Shown: positions 39,736 to 50,315, counted from the first letter of the stretch. The stretch: 64,000 nt of DNA from Comamonadaceae bacterium OS-4 (GCA_027924025.1 AP026970.1:1-64000); one strand, 5' to 3'. A program made the numbers and translations. Notes: generated by a model not told the origin, from the sequence alone.

Positions 39736-40494
39736 TTAGTCGTCGTTGCCGCCACCCCCGACCAGGCTGCGGGTTGCAGGGGCTGAGAGCATGATGCGGT
39801 TGGCCAAACGGGAGAGCGGCAGGCTCTGCAGCCACACCTTGCCCGGACCCTGCAAGGTCGCGAAAAACAAGCCTTCGCCACCAAAGATGGCGGACTTCAC
39901 TTTGCCCACAAACTGGATATCAAAGTCCACCGAGGGTTGGAAGGCCACCACGCAGCCGGTGTCGACCCGCAGGGTCTCGCCGGGGGCCAAGGTGCGCTCC
40001 ATCAGGGTGCCGCCGGCGTGGACAAAGGCCATACCGTCGCCCTCGAGCTTTTGCATGATGAAGCCCTCTCCGCCAAACAAGCCTGCGCCCAGCCTTCTCT
40101 GCAGGGCAATGCCCAGCGCCACGCCCTTGGCAGCGCACAAGAAAGAGTCTTTCTGGCAAATAAGGGTGCCGCCCAGTTGGCGCAGGTCGATGGGCACAAT
40201 CTTGCCGGGGTAGGGCGCGGCAAATGCCACGCGCTGCTTGGCGTTGCCGTCGTTTTGAAACACGGTGGTGAACAAACCTTCACCGGTCAGCAGGCGTTTG
40301 CCCACGCCCATGAGCTTGCCGAAAAAGCCGCCTTGCTGCGAGCCATCGCCGAAGATGGTGTCCATGGTGATGCCGTTTTCCATGTACATCATCACGCCGG
40401 CTTCGCCGATGGCGGCCTCGCCGGGGTCGAGCTCGATCTCGACGTATTGCATTTCAGCGCCGAAGATTTGGTAATCAATCACGTCCATGGTCAT
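39736..40494 (-). CDS. AIM24/TIGR00266-family protein
   Basis: 252 residues, Gly-rich all-beta protein. Recognised by [20 protein letters not shown] near the start, internal GEGLFTTVF and [14 protein letters not shown] repeats and a GGGG-rich end. Members are found widely in bacteria and in yeast mitochondria (Aim24); biochemical function is unknown. AGGGGA lies 7 bp before the ATG. Lone gene. Confidence 0.82.
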   Translation of the reverse strand: MTMDVIDYQIFGAEMQYVEIELDPGEAAIGEAGVMMYMENGITMDTIFGDGSQQGGFFGKLMGVGKRLLTGEGLFTTVFQNDGNAKQRVAFAAPYPGKIVPIDLRQLGGTLICQKDSFLCAAKGVALGIALQRRLGAGLFGGEGFIMQKLEGDGMAFVHAGGTLMERTLAPGETLRVDTGCVVAFQPSVDFDIQFVGKVKSAIFGGEGLFFATLQGPGKVWLQSLPLSRLANRIMLSAPATRSLVGGGGNDD

Positions 40495-40574
40495 GTGGGT
40501 TCCCCTATGTGCGCGGCCCGCGACCGGGGCCTGATGCCGAACCTTAGCAGCACCGCGTGGCGCGCGCGTAAAAA

Positions 40575-40595
40575 AGCCCCCTGCACGAGGGGGCT
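40575..40595 (-). terminator. Rho-independent terminator of the sugar operon
   Basis: Stem AGCCCCC/GGGGGCT with a 7-nt loop. On the minus strand it is followed by a run of T (A-run at 40571-40575 on the given strand). It lies 25 bp after the stop of the binding-protein gene at 40620 and closes the long minus-strand operon. Confidence 0.85.
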
Positions 40596-40619
40596 ATGCG
40601 GGGCCAGCAGCGGGCCTGC

Positions 40620-41684
40620 TTAGCGGAACTGGTCGGGCTTGTAGTAGCCCGAGTTCACCAGCGTGGCGCGCCAGTTGTTGATATCGACCACCGCCGGTTT
40701 GAGCAGAAACGCGGGCACGATTTTTTGGCCGTTGTTGTAGGTTTTTTCGTCGTTGATGGTGGGTTTTTTGCCCGACAAAATAGCGTCCACCATGGTGGTG
40801 ACGACTTGGGCCAACTCGCGGTTGTCTTTGAACACCGTAGACGTTTGCTCGCCCCGGATGATGGAGCGCACCGAGGGCATCTCAGCGTCCTGGCCGGTGA
40901 CCACCGGCAAGGGTTGGCCAGCTTGGCCATAGTTGGCTTTTTTCATGGCGGTGATCAGCTCCATGCTGATGCCGTCATAGGGCGAGAGCAGCGCGTCCAG
41001 GCGCTGCTTGGTGTAGTGCTTGTCCAGAATCTGCACCAAGCGGGCGCGGGCTACCGAGCCGCTCCAGCGCTGAGTGGCCACCTTCTCCATGCCCATTTGG
41101 CCGGAGCCCACCACCAAGCGACTTTTGTCGATATACGGCTTGAGGACCGACATGGCGCCGTCGTAGAAAAAGAAGGCGTTGTTGTCGTCCGAAGAACCGC
41201 CAAACAGCTCGATGGTGAACGGGCCTTTGCCTTTGTCGACGCCAAGGTGCTCGATGATGTAACTGCCCTGCAACACGCCCACCTGAAAGTTGTCAAAGGT
41301 GGCGTAGTAGTCCACAAACGGGGTGTCGCGGATCAGGCGGTCATAGGCAATGACCTTGATTTGCCGGTCAGCCGCTTTCTTCAGCACAGGGGCGAGCTTG
41401 CTGCCGTCGATGGCGCCGATGACCAGCACCTTCATATCGGGGCTTTTGAGCATCTCCTCGGTTTGGGCGATCTGGGTAGCGACATCGTCGTTGGCGTATT
41501 TGAGGTCCGGGCGGTAACCCAGCTTGTCCATGGCGCGCACCATGGCCAGGCCATCCACCACCCAACGCTGGGAGGTGACGGTGGGCATCAAGATGCCCAC
41601 ACCGCCCTTGCTGTTCTGCGCCTGGGCCCACGGCATGGACACCAACAACAAACTACTCAAAAAGATCCGTCGAAGGGTGCGCAT
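40620..41684 (-). CDS. ChvE-like sugar-binding protein, second copy
   Basis: 354 residues with a signal peptide (MRTLRRIFLSSLLLVSMPWAQA) and a family-2 periplasmic-binding fold. It is a clear paralogue of the binding protein at 48106-49182: both carry [34 protein letters not shown] and LLSPYDGIS or VLSPYDGIS. It lies at the 3' end of the operon, 17 bp after the dehydrogenase gene and without its own permease. It probably feeds the same GguAB importer with a different sugar preference, or serves as a chemotaxis receptor ligand carrier. Confidence 0.88.
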   Translation of the reverse strand: MRTLRRIFLSSLLLVSMPWAQAQNSKGGVGILMPTVTSQRWVVDGLAMVRAMDKLGYRPDLKYANDDVATQIAQTEEMLKSPDMKVLVIGAIDGSKLAPVLKKAADRQIKVIAYDRLIRDTPFVDYYATFDNFQVGVLQGSYIIEHLGVDKGKGPFTIELFGGSSDDNNAFFFYDGAMSVLKPYIDKSRLVVGSGQMGMEKVATQRWSGSVARARLVQILDKHYTKQRLDALLSPYDGISMELITAMKKANYGQAGQPLPVVTGQDAEMPSVRSIIRGEQTSTVFKDNRELAQVVTTMVDAILSGKKPTINDEKTYNNGQKIVPAFLLKPAVVDINNWRATLVNSGYYKPDQFR

Positions 41685-41701
41685 GCGGTGGGCCTTGCTG
41701 C

Positions 41702-43141
41702 TTATGCCAGTGTGTAAGCCGTCTTCACCGTGGTGAAGAATTCGGCCGCGTATTTGCCCTGCTCGCGCGAGCCGTAGCTGCTGCCCTTGCGCCCGCCGAA
41801 GGGCACGTGGTAGTCCACACCCGCAGTGGGCAGGTTGACCATCACCATGCCCGCCTGGCTGTGGCGCTTGAAGTGGGTGGCGTATTTGAGGCTGGTAGTG
41901 GCAATGCCGGCAGACAGGCCGAAAGGCGTGTCGTTGGCAACGGCCAGGGCTTCTTCGTAGTCTTTCACGCGGATCACGCTGGCCACCGGGCCGAAAATTT
42001 CTTCGCGGTTGATGCGCATGGTCGGGGTGCTGTCCACCAGCAGGGCCGGGGCCATGTAGAAGCCCTCGGTCTCGCGCGTAAGGCGTTCACCACCGGTGAG
42101 CAAGGTGGCGCCCTCAAGCTTGCCGATTTCCACATACGACAAATCTTGTTCCAGCTGCGCTTGGGACACCACTGGGCCGATGTCGGTGCCAGCGGCCAAG
42201 GCATCGCCCACCTTGATGGCAGCCATGCGTTTTTGCATGGCTTCGATGAAAGCGGGATAGATCTTGTCGGTCACGATCAGGCGGCTGGACGCGGTGCAGC
42301 GCTGGCCGGTGGAGTAGAAGGCGCTTTGCACGCTGAGCTCTACGGCCACATTCAGGTCGGCATCGTCCAGCACCACTTGCGGGTTCTTGCCACCCATTTC
42401 GAGCTGCACTTTTTTCATGTGACCGGCACAGGCGGCGGCAATACGCTGGCCCACGCCTACCGAGCCAGTGAAGCTCACGGCGGTGATACCGGGGTGGTTG
42501 ACCAAGGCGTCACCAATCACGCGGCCCGAACCCATGACGAGGTTGAACACACCGGCGGGGATGCCGCTACGGTGGATGATGTCGGCCAGCGCCCAGGCGC
42601 AACCGGGCACCAGATCTGCAGGCTTCAAAACTACGCAGTTGCCATAGGCCAATGCAGGCGCGATCTTCCAGGCAGGGATGGCGATCGGGAAGTTCCAGGG
42701 AGTGATCAGGCCGATCACGCCCAAAGGCTCGCGGGTGACTTCCACGCCGATACCAGGGCGCACCGAAGGCAATGTTTCACCGGCCAGGCGCAGGCACTCA
42801 CCGGCAAAGAACTTGAAGATGTTGCCGGCACGGGCCGCTTCGCCAATGCCTTCAGCGCGGGTCTTGCCCTCTTCTCGGGAGAGCAGGGTGCCCAGCTCTT
42901 CTTTGCGGGCGAGGATTTCGGTCCCGATTTTGTCCAGCGCGTCAGCGCGGGCCTGAATACCACCGGTAGACCAGGCGGGGAAGGCCTTTTGGGCGGCGGC
43001 GACTGCAGCATTTAGCTGGGCCACGTCGGCTTGGGCATATTCGCCGATCACGTCCGCCAAGTTGGAGGGATTGATGTTGGCCGAGTAGCCAGTGCCGGCG
43101 AGCCATTCGCCGTTGATCAGGTTGTTGTGTTGGGTAGTCAT
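41702..43141 (-). CDS. Aldehyde dehydrogenase, probable alpha-ketoglutarate semialdehyde dehydrogenase
   Basis: 479 residues. NAD(P)-dependent ALDH with ITPWNFPIAIPAWKIAPALA, the cofactor loop FTGSVGVGQRI, general base Glu in LEMGGKNP and nucleophile Cys in STGQRCTASS. In pentose oxidation it would oxidise 2,5-dioxopentanoate to 2-oxoglutarate, the last step. That assignment rests on the neighbouring L-2-keto-3-deoxyarabonate dehydratase and arabinonate-type dehydratase; generic ALDH activity is certain, substrate is inferred. Confidence 0.88.
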   Translation of the reverse strand: MTTQHNNLINGEWLAGTGYSANINPSNLADVIGEYAQADVAQLNAAVAAAQKAFPAWSTGGIQARADALDKIGTEILARKEELGTLLSREEGKTRAEGIGEAARAGNIFKFFAGECLRLAGETLPSVRPGIGVEVTREPLGVIGLITPWNFPIAIPAWKIAPALAYGNCVVLKPADLVPGCAWALADIIHRSGIPAGVFNLVMGSGRVIGDALVNHPGITAVSFTGSVGVGQRIAAACAGHMKKVQLEMGGKNPQVVLDDADLNVAVELSVQSAFYSTGQRCTASSRLIVTDKIYPAFIEAMQKRMAAIKVGDALAAGTDIGPVVSQAQLEQDLSYVEIGKLEGATLLTGGERLTRETEGFYMAPALLVDSTPTMRINREEIFGPVASVIRVKDYEEALAVANDTPFGLSAGIATTSLKYATHFKRHSQAGMVMVNLPTAGVDYHVPFGGRKGSSYGSREQGKYAAEFFTTVKTAYTLA

Positions 43142-43157
43142 GGTGTGATGAGGTTAG

Positions 43158-44318
43158 TTAAACGGTGGTCCAAGCGCCGTTGTGGCGGCTGGACTCGATA
43201 GCAGCGGCCACAAAGCGGATGCCTTGCAGACCGTCGGTCGCATTCGGGAAAAATTGGTTCAGCGGGTCAGGCGTGTTGCCGCTGCGTTGCGCGGCAATGG
43301 TGTCTGCCGCATTGGTGTACAGGTTGGCAAAGGCCTCATGAAAACCTTCGGGGTGGCCGGCCACGATGCGCGAGGCGCGGGCCGCCAGGGGCAAGGTGCC
43401 GGGGCCGTTGGGGGTGCGCACTTGGGCGGGTGCATCCAGCGGTTTGAATTGCAGCACCTGCGGGTGCTCCTGGTGCCACTCCACACTGCCGAGCGAGCCG
43501 CTCACGCGGATGCGGAAGCCGTTTTCCACACCGGCTGCGGCCTGTGTGACCCAGAAGCTGCCGCGGGCACCATTGCTCATGCGCAGCATGGCGCCGGCAT
43601 AGTCGTGGGTGATGCGGTCGGGGACGATGGTGCCTACATCGGCAGCCACTTCTGCTACTTCGAGCCCGGTGATAAAGCGCAGCAGGTTGTGGGCGTGGGT
43701 GCCGATATCGCCCATCACGAGCGAGGGGCCGCCACGGGCCGGGTCTTCTTTCCAGGCCTTGCGGCCTGGGCCGCCTTTGGCGCGGCCGCCCTGCACATAT
43801 TCCACCTGCACCAGGCGGATATTGCCCAGCAAGCCGTCCATCACCATAGCTTTGGCCTGGCGCACCATGGGGTAGCCAGTGTAGTTGTGGGTCAGGCAAA
43901 ACACGCGTCCGCTGCTCTGCACCTTGGCGTGCAGCGCCTCGGCTTCTTGCAGGGTGTTAGTCATGGGCTTGTCACAGATGACATCCATGCCGTGTTCCAG
44001 CGCGAGCATGGAAAAGCGGAAATGGCTGTCATTGGGCGTCATGATGGCCACGACCTCGGCACCATCGGCCCGCTGGGCTTCGGCTTCAATCAACGCGCTG
44101 CCATCCGCATAGCAACGGTCTGCTGGAACGCCGATGCTTTGGCCACCAGCTTTGGATCGCTCGGGGTCTGATGACAGCGCTGCGGCCACAAGTTCATAAC
44201 GGTCATCCAGTCGCGCCGCTTGGCGGTGCATTGCACCTATGAAGGAACCGGGGCCCCCACCGATCACGGCCAGTCGCAAGCGGCGACCCAAGAGTTGGAA
44301 GACGGTGTTTTCTGACAT
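43158..44318 (-). CDS. Gfo/Idh/MocA-family sugar oxidoreductase
   Basis: 386 residues. N-terminal Rossmann fold (RLAVIGGGPGSFIGAMHR), the conserved catalytic-region CDKPMTNTLQEAEAL (EKP-type Lys), and a C-terminal alpha/beta domain with GDIGTHAHNLLRF. It would oxidise an aldose or inositol-like sugar with NAD(P). It is longer than the known bacterial L-arabinose 1-dehydrogenase of this family (about 310 residues), so it may act on another sugar. The SDR at 50316 is an alternative first-step enzyme. Sits between the ALDH and dehydratase genes in one operon. Confidence 0.85.
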   Translation of the reverse strand: MSENTVFQLLGRRLRLAVIGGGPGSFIGAMHRQAARLDDRYELVAAALSSDPERSKAGGQSIGVPADRCYADGSALIEAEAQRADGAEVVAIMTPNDSHFRFSMLALEHGMDVICDKPMTNTLQEAEALHAKVQSSGRVFCLTHNYTGYPMVRQAKAMVMDGLLGNIRLVQVEYVQGGRAKGGPGRKAWKEDPARGGPSLVMGDIGTHAHNLLRFITGLEVAEVAADVGTIVPDRITHDYAGAMLRMSNGARGSFWVTQAAAGVENGFRIRVSGSLGSVEWHQEHPQVLQFKPLDAPAQVRTPNGPGTLPLAARASRIVAGHPEGFHEAFANLYTNAADTIAAQRSGNTPDPLNQFFPNATDGLQGIRFVAAAIESSRHNGAWTTV

Positions 44319-44351
44319 GGGGGCGAGGTCCTTGCAGGGTAGTGAGCGGGT

Positions 44352-45281
44352 TTACCGGCCCCAGCGCAACACCATGGGGTCCAGACGCTTGGCCGTTTCG
44401 ATCAGACCGGCGCGGGTGTCGGGGTGCATGGCGGGGAAAGGATGGCGGCCGGCTTCGCAAGCGATGACGTCGCCTTCTTTCATCAGGGCCTTGGCGGTGA
44501 GTATGCCGCCCTGGCGGTTTTCAAAATTGATGAGCGGCAGCCACTGCTGGTAGTGGGCGGCGGCCTCGTCACGAAGGCCGGCGGCATAGGCGTCCACAAT
44601 CTTGCGGATGCCGTCGGGGTAGGCACCACCGGTCATCGCGCCAGTGGCACCGGCGTCCAGATCGGGCATGAGGGTGATGGCTTCTTCGCCATCCCACGGG
44701 CCTTCGATGGCGGCACCGCCCACGCGGATGAGCTCGCGCAGTTTGGAGGCGGCACCTGCAGTCTCAATTTTGAAATACGACACCTGCTTGATCTCTTGCG
44801 CCATGCGGGCCAGGAAAGGCACCGACAGGGGCGTGCCGCTTACCGGTGCGTCCTGGATCATGATGGGAATATCAATCGCATCCGACAGGCGGGCAAAGTA
44901 TTCGTAAATCTGGCCTTCAGGCACGCGGATGGTGGCACCGTGGTACGGCGGCATGACCATGACCATGGAGGCACCCAGCTGCTGGGCCTGCACACTGCGC
45001 GCGATGGTGACCTGGGTGCTGAAATGGGTGGTGGTCACGATGACCGGCACCCGGCCATTCACATGCGCGAGGATGGTTTTGGTGAGCACTTCGCGCTCGG
45101 CATCGGCCAGCACAAACTGCTCGGAGAAGTTGGCCAGGATGCACAGGCCGGTGGAGCCGGCTTCGATCATGAAATCGACACAGCGTTTCTGGCTTTCCAG
45201 GTCCAGCTCGCCGGCGTCGTTGAAGGTGGTTGGAACGACCGGGAACACACCCTTGTAGCGGGCGTTAGAGGCGGAGTACAT
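44352..45281 (-). CDS. L-2-keto-3-deoxyarabonate dehydratase-like (DHDPS/NAL family)
   Basis: 309 residues, TIM-barrel Schiff-base enzyme. The Lys in SYFKIETAGAASKL forms the imine; YHGATIRVPEGQIYEYFARL and PWDGEEAITLMPDLDAGATG are typical of the L-2-keto-3-deoxyarabonate dehydratases rather than of dihydrodipicolinate synthase. The product would be 2,5-dioxopentanoate, substrate of the ALDH encoded downstream. Length equals that of the characterised family members. Confidence 0.87.
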   Translation of the reverse strand: MYSASNARYKGVFPVVPTTFNDAGELDLESQKRCVDFMIEAGSTGLCILANFSEQFVLADAEREVLTKTILAHVNGRVPVIVTTTHFSTQVTIARSVQAQQLGASMVMVMPPYHGATIRVPEGQIYEYFARLSDAIDIPIMIQDAPVSGTPLSVPFLARMAQEIKQVSYFKIETAGAASKLRELIRVGGAAIEGPWDGEEAITLMPDLDAGATGAMTGGAYPDGIRKIVDAYAAGLRDEAAAHYQQWLPLINFENRQGGILTAKALMKEGDVIACEAGRHPFPAMHPDTRAGLIETAKRLDPMVLRWGR

Positions 45282-45290
45282 GGTGAGTCC

Positions 45291-46484
45291 TTATTTGTTT
45301 TTGTTGTAGACGTCGAAGCAGACGGCTGCCAACAAGACCAGGCCCTTGATGACCTGCTGGTAGTCGATACCGATGCCCATGATGGACATGCCGTTGTTCA
45401 TGACGCCCATGATGAAAGCGCCGATCACCGCGCCCAGCACCTTGCCCACACCACCGGAGGCAGATGCACCACCGATGAAGCAAGCAGCAATCACATCGAG
45501 CTCAAAACCAAGGCCCGCTTTGGGGGTAGCGGTGTTTAGGCGCGCTGCGAAGATCAGACCGGCGAGCGCAGCCAACACACCCATGTTGATGAAGGTGTAG
45601 AAGGTCAAACGTTCGGTGCGGATACCGGAGAGGCGTGCTGCTTTTTCGTTGCCGCCCAAGGCGTAAATGCGGCGGCCGATGGTGGTGCGGGAGGCGATAA
45701 AGTCATAGACCAACATCAACAGCAACATGACGACCAGCACGTTGGGCAGGCCTTTGTACGAGGCCAGCTGGTAGCTGAAGGCCACGATCATGGCGACAAA
45801 AATCAGGTTGGCAATGGCGAAGAAAGCGATGGGCTCGTTCTCCATGCCATGCGCCGCACGGTCTGCACGGCCACGCACCTTGGCAATCAACATCACCAAG
45901 GCAATCAGCAAGCCAATCACCAATGTGGCAACCCGCAAGGTTTCGCCGGCAAACGGATCCGGAATAAAGCCGGTGCTGAGCAACTGAAACTCGGGCGGGA
46001 AAGGACCCACGGATGCGCCTTCGAGTACCGCCAAAGCCAAACCCTTGAAGACCAACATGCCGGCCAGTGTCACGATGAAAGACGGGATCTTGTAGAACGC
46101 GACCCAATAGCCCTGGGCTGCGCCGATGACACCGCCCAGAATCAAACAGACGATGGCGGCGGGCACATAGTGCCAGTTGTAGTTGACCATCAACACCGCG
46201 GCCACCGCGCCGATAAAGCCGCACACCGAGCCGACCGACAGATCAATGTGACCGGCCACGATGACCAGCAGCATGCCCAGCGCCATCACAATGATGTAGC
46301 TGTTTTGCAGGATCAGGTTGGTCAGGTTCAGGGGCTGGAACAAGGTGCCATCGGTCTGCACCTGGAAGAACACCATGATGATGACCAGTGACATCAACAG
46401 GCCGTATTCACGCAGATTGCTTTTCAGGAAAGCCATGCCGCCACCCGTGGCGGGGGCGTTTGTTTCCGGGGTTGTGCTTGCCAT
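45291..46484 (-). CDS. gguB: Multiple-sugar ABC transporter permease (GguB-like)
   Basis: 397 residues with about ten predicted membrane helices, family of XylH/MmsB/GguB. Conserved blocks: VIVAGHIDLSVGSVCGFIGA, IPSFIVTLAGMLVFKGLALA, and IYALGGNEKAARLSGIRTER. Forms the channel of the importer with the ATPase encoded 1 bp upstream. The binding protein encoded at 48106 is ChvE-like, which supports the GguB name over XylH. Confidence 0.88.
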   Translation of the reverse strand: MASTTPETNAPATGGGMAFLKSNLREYGLLMSLVIIMVFFQVQTDGTLFQPLNLTNLILQNSYIIVMALGMLLVIVAGHIDLSVGSVCGFIGAVAAVLMVNYNWHYVPAAIVCLILGGVIGAAQGYWVAFYKIPSFIVTLAGMLVFKGLALAVLEGASVGPFPPEFQLLSTGFIPDPFAGETLRVATLVIGLLIALVMLIAKVRGRADRAAHGMENEPIAFFAIANLIFVAMIVAFSYQLASYKGLPNVLVVMLLLMLVYDFIASRTTIGRRIYALGGNEKAARLSGIRTERLTFYTFINMGVLAALAGLIFAARLNTATPKAGLGFELDVIAACFIGGASASGGVGKVLGAVIGAFIMGVMNNGMSIMGIGIDYQQVIKGLVLLAAVCFDVYNKNK

Positions 46485-46485
46485 T

Positions 46486-48018
46486 TCAGTTCACTCCTGA
46501 CGTCACGATAGAACGCATAATTTTTTCTTGTGTTGCCTCTGCAGCCGGGAACTCCGCCACAAAAGCACCTTCATTCAACACACAGATCCGGTCGCACATG
46601 CCCAGCAACTCGGGCATCTCGCTGGAGATCATCAGCACGCATTTCCCCTCGGCGGCGAGCTGCGCGATGATGGTGTAAATCTCATACTTGGCACCCACGT
46701 CGATACCGCGGGTAGGCTCATCGAGGATGAGCACTTCGGGCTCCGAAAACAGCCACTTGCTCAGCACCACTTTTTGCTGGTTACCACCCGACAAATTGAC
46801 GGTGCGAGCAAACACATTGGGGCTGCGGATATTGAGCTTTTTGCGGAAGTCCTGGGCCACGCTGAACTCTTTGCCTTCGTCCACCACCGTTTTGTTGGAT
46901 ACCGCTGGCAGATTGGCCAGCGTGGTATTCCAGGCAATGGTTTCGTCCAGCACCAGCCCGTAGCCCTTGCGGTCTTCGGTCACATAGGCAATGCCGTGGT
47001 CAATGGCTTTTTGCACCGTGCTGGTGTCGACTTCTTTGCCATTGAGCAGCACTTTGCCGCTGATGTTCTGGCCATAGGTGCGCCCGAAGATGCTCATGGC
47101 CAGTTCGGTGCGGCCTGCGCCCATGAGGCCGGCAATACCGACAATCTCACCGCGTTTCACGTGCAGGTTCACGCCCTTGATGACCTTGCGCTCAGGGTGA
47201 ATCGCGTGGTGCACCACCCAGTCGCGCACTTCAAACACGGTGTCACCCACATTCGGCGTGCGCTTGGGGTAGCGGTCCGCCATTTCACGCCCGACCATGT
47301 GGCGGATGATGAGGTCTTCACTCACCGGTTCTGCACGGCAGTCCAGCGTAGCTACCGTCGCACCGTCGCGCAGCACCGTGATCGCGTCTGCCACCTTGGA
47401 AATCTCATTGAGCTTGTGCGAAATCAAGATGCAGGAAATGCCCTGGCGCTTGAGTTCGAGCAGCAGTTCCAGCAGCGCATCGCTGTCGGTTTCGTTCAGA
47501 CTGGCGGTGGGCTCATCCAGGATCAGCAACTTGACCTCTTTGGACAGCGCTTTGGCAATTTCGATGAGCTGCTGTTTGCCCACGCCCAGATTGGTGATCA
47601 GGGTGTTGGGGGATTCTTTCAAACCGACTTTGTTCAGCAATGCCTGTGTTTTGACGTAAGACGCGTTCCAGTCAATCACGCCACCTTTGGCTTGTTCGTT
47701 GCCGAGAAAAATGTTCTCGGTAATCGACAGCAGCGGCACCAGCGCCAGCTCCTGGTGGATGATGATGATGCCTTTTTCTTCACTGTCGTGGATGCCGCGG
47801 AAGCGGCATTCTTCGCCCTGGTAGCGGATGGTGCCTTCGTAGTCACCGTGGGGGTAGACGCCGCTCAGCACTTTCATCAGGGTGGATTTGCCGGCGCCGT
47901 TCTCGCCGACGACGGCGTGGATCTGGCCCTCTTGCACTGTGAGGTTCACATTGCTTAGGGCGGTCACGCCGTGGAATGTCTTGCGCATTCCACGCATTTC
48001 TAAAATGGGTTCAGCCAT
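46486..48018 (-). CDS. gguA: Multiple-sugar ABC transporter ATPase with two ABC domains (GguA-like)
   Basis: 510 residues with two ATPase halves, as in all ribose/xylose-type importers. The first half is canonical (Walker [18 protein letters not shown]; Walker [13 protein letters not shown]). The second has a degenerate Walker A ([16 protein letters not shown]) and signature [16 protein letters not shown]. It lies between the binding-protein and permease genes; a stem-loop separates it from the former. Confidence 0.9.
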   Translation of the reverse strand: MAEPILEMRGMRKTFHGVTALSNVNLTVQEGQIHAVVGENGAGKSTLMKVLSGVYPHGDYEGTIRYQGEECRFRGIHDSEEKGIIIIHQELALVPLLSITENIFLGNEQAKGGVIDWNASYVKTQALLNKVGLKESPNTLITNLGVGKQQLIEIAKALSKEVKLLILDEPTASLNETDSDALLELLLELKRQGISCILISHKLNEISKVADAITVLRDGATVATLDCRAEPVSEDLIIRHMVGREMADRYPKRTPNVGDTVFEVRDWVVHHAIHPERKVIKGVNLHVKRGEIVGIAGLMGAGRTELAMSIFGRTYGQNISGKVLLNGKEVDTSTVQKAIDHGIAYVTEDRKGYGLVLDETIAWNTTLANLPAVSNKTVVDEGKEFSVAQDFRKKLNIRSPNVFARTVNLSGGNQQKVVLSKWLFSEPEVLILDEPTRGIDVGAKYEIYTIIAQLAAEGKCVLMISSEMPELLGMCDRICVLNEGAFVAEFPAAEATQEKIMRSIVTSGVN

Positions 48019-48061
48019 GGTGCCTCAACGATCGTTCTCTTGAACCAGAAGAATGTAAAAA

Positions 48062-48085
48062 GCCCTGTGCTGTGGGGCACAGGGC
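48062..48085 (-). terminator. Intercistronic hairpin between chvE and gguA
   Basis: Perfect 9-bp stem GCCCTGTGC/GCACAGGGC with a 6-nt loop and, on the minus strand, a following T-run (48057-48061). Such attenuating or mRNA-protecting hairpins raise binding-protein output relative to the membrane components. Confidence 0.8.
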
Positions 48086-48105
48086 CTCTTTACCGCCGCC
48101 AAAGA

Positions 48106-49182
48106 TTACTTCAGCTGCTCTTCTTTGATGTATCCGCTACCCACCAACACTTGCTTGTAGTTGGACAAGTCCACAGCCACAGGCTTGAGCAGGTAGGAAG
48201 GCACTACCTTGATCTTGTTGTTGTAGGTCTTGGTGTCGTTGATTTCAGGCTGTTTGCCTGTCATCACCGCATCGACCATGTTGGCAGCCACTTTGGCGAG
48301 TTCGCGTGTGTCTTTGAAGATGGTGGAGTACTGTTCCTTGCGGATGATGGACTTCACGGAAGGCACTTCCGCATCCTGGCCGCTTACGAAAGGCATAGGC
48401 TGTGCAGCGGAACCGTAACCCACACCCTTGAGTGCAGACAGGATACCGATGGAGATGCCGTCATACGGAGACAAAACAGCGTTCACTTTGTCTTTGCCGT
48501 AGTAGGCGCTCAACAGGTTTTCCATACGGGCTTGTGCCACTTGGCCGTCCCAACGCAGGGTTGCCACTTTTTGCATGCCGGTTTGCTTGGAGCGAACCAC
48601 CAGCTTGCCGGACTTGATGTACGGGTCCAGCACGGACATGGCGCCGTCATAGAAGAAGAAGGCGTTGTTGTCGTCAGAGGAACCGCCGAACAATTCAATG
48701 TTGAAAGGGCCCTTGCCTTCTTTCAGACCCAGCGCTTTTTCCAGGGACTGGGCTTGCAATACGCCCACTTGGAAGTTATCGAAGGTGGCGTAGTAATCGA
48801 CGTTCTTGGAGCCGACGATCAAGCGGTCATACGAGATGACCTTGATGCCCTTGTCAGCGGCTTTTTGCAGCACGTTGGTCAGGGTGGTGCCGTCAATCGC
48901 GGCAATCACCAACACCTTGGCACCCTTGGTGATCATGTTTTCGATCTGGGCCAACTGGTTGGGGATGTCGTCTTCGGCGTATTGCAAATCGGCTTTGTAG
49001 CCCTTGGCTGCCAAAGCAGCGACCATGCTGTTGCCGTCGGCGATCCAGCGGGTAGAGCTCTTGGTGGGCATTGCGACGCCGACCAGGCCTTTGTCTTGTG
49101 CATTGGCCACGGTGGTGCCGAATGCCAGACCCATGGCAAGGCTTGCTGCAAGCGCCTTGAGGGTGGTTCTACGTGCTGTCAT
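48106..49182 (-). CDS. chvE: ChvE-like multiple-sugar-binding periplasmic protein
   Basis: 358 residues with a signal peptide ([20 protein letters not shown], cleavage near VANA-QD). The mature protein is of the ChvE/xylose-binding type ([20 protein letters not shown]). ChvE homologues bind galactose, arabinose, glucose and xylose, and also signal to chemoreceptors. The start at 49182 has AGGAGA upstream; the further-upstream ATG adds a non-signal-like leader. First gene of the minus-strand operon ending at 40575, divergent from a LysR gene as chvE is from gbpR in related systems. Confidence 0.88.
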   Translation of the reverse strand: MTARRTTLKALAASLAMGLAFGTTVANAQDKGLVGVAMPTKSSTRWIADGNSMVAALAAKGYKADLQYAEDDIPNQLAQIENMITKGAKVLVIAAIDGTTLTNVLQKAADKGIKVISYDRLIVGSKNVDYYATFDNFQVGVLQAQSLEKALGLKEGKGPFNIELFGGSSDDNNAFFFYDGAMSVLDPYIKSGKLVVRSKQTGMQKVATLRWDGQVAQARMENLLSAYYGKDKVNAVLSPYDGISIGILSALKGVGYGSAAQPMPFVSGQDAEVPSVKSIIRKEQYSTIFKDTRELAKVAANMVDAVMTGKQPEINDTKTYNNKIKVVPSYLLKPVAVDLSNYKQVLVGSGYIKEEQLK

Positions 49183-49274
49183 GAAATGTCTCCTGTGTTT
49201 GATTGCTTCTGTCAGATACGTCTTCGCCATTTCGGCTCAGGCGGCAAATCTTACTTACCACATTGATTTATTTC

Positions 49275-49282
49275 CAATATAG
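49275..49282. promoter_or_regulatory. Shared CAATATAG motif, chvE/LysR divergent promoter
   Basis: CAATATAG occurs here between the divergent chvE and LysR genes and again at 51115-51122 between the divergent SDR and dehydratase genes. Surrounding sequence is AT-rich (TTTCCAATATAGTTTGAGG). A candidate half-site for the LysR regulator. Confidence 0.35.
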
Positions 49283-49328
49283 TTTGAGGCTTATTCGATA
49301 TGCAAATGCAGATTGGTGCTAACCCTAA

Positions 49329-50303
49329 ATGACGAATTACACCCATTGGTTCTTACGTGCAAGGCTCAAAACCAGGCAACTTTTGCTATTGGTCGCATTG
49401 GCGGAGGAGGGCAACATCCACCGGGCGGCGCAAGTACTGAACATGACGCAGCCCGCTGCGTCTAAATTGCTGAAAGATCTGGAAGATGTGCTGGGGGTGT
49501 CGCTGTTTGAGCGATTGCCCCGCGGCATGCGCCCGACCTGGTACGGCGACACCATGATTCGCCACGCGCGTGCTGCCCTTGCGAGCCTGAATCAGGCCCA
49601 CGAGGAATTGCAGGCCGCCAAAAACGGACAGTTCGGGCAGGTAAACATCGGCTCCATCACAGCACCCGGATTGGCGCTTTTGCCACCCACAGTGGCAGCG
49701 GTCAAGCAAGCCCACCCGAACCTGCAGATCACCATCCAGATCGAACCCAGCAATGTGCTGATCGAGAAACTGAACCGCGGCACCCTGGATATCGTGGTCG
49801 GCCGCTTGTCACCCGAGCACGACAAGGCGGCTTTGCGGTACGAAATGGTGGCCGAAGAACCCATTTGTGCAGTAGCCCGCCCGGGGCACCCTTTGCTGAC
49901 CGCCATCAAACCAAGCCTGGATGATGTCTTCAAGTTTGGCTGGATCTTGCCCCCGGCGGGCAGCATGCTGCGGCACCGGTTTGACCTGATGATTCAGGAG
50001 CTCGGGTTGGAGCAGCCATCGAACAGCGTAGAGACCAGCGCGCTGCTGTTCATCAGCAAAATGATGCAGCAGAGCGACATGGTGAGCGTGATGGCGGTAG
50101 ACGTCGCGCGGTATTACGCCAACCACGGACTGATGTCGATTTTGCCGGTGGCCATGCCCTGCGAGATGGAACCCTTCGGGTTCATCACCCGACGGGACCG
50201 GCTTTTGTCGCCTGCCGGCGAGGTCGTTTTGCGAGCACTGAAAGCGTCTGCTATGACGGTCTACGGCAAAGCTTTCAGCGTGGAGCCCAGCGCAGCGGTC
50301 TGA
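49329..50303 (+). CDS. LysR-family regulator, GbpR-like
   Basis: 324 residues. N-terminal winged HTH (LVALAEEGNIHRAAQVLNMT, QPAASKLLKDLEDVLG) and a C-terminal effector domain. Position divergent from chvE and the text of the effector domain fit the GbpR subgroup, which controls chvE-type sugar uptake operons. It probably controls the entire 40620-52953 cluster. The effector would be a pentose, hexose or their acids. Confidence 0.88.
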   Translation: MTNYTHWFLRARLKTRQLLLLVALAEEGNIHRAAQVLNMTQPAASKLLKDLEDVLGVSLFERLPRGMRPTWYGDTMIRHARAALASLNQAHEELQAAKNGQFGQVNIGSITAPGLALLPPTVAAVKQAHPNLQITIQIEPSNVLIEKLNRGTLDIVVGRLSPEHDKAALRYEMVAEEPICAVARPGHPLLTAIKPSLDDVFKFGWILPPAGSMLRHRFDLMIQELGLEQPSNSVETSALLFISKMMQQSDMVSVMAVDVARYYANHGLMSILPVAMPCEMEPFGFITRRDRLLSPAGEVVLRALKASAMTVYGKAFSVEPSAAV

Positions 50304-50315
50304 GCCTTGCCGGAC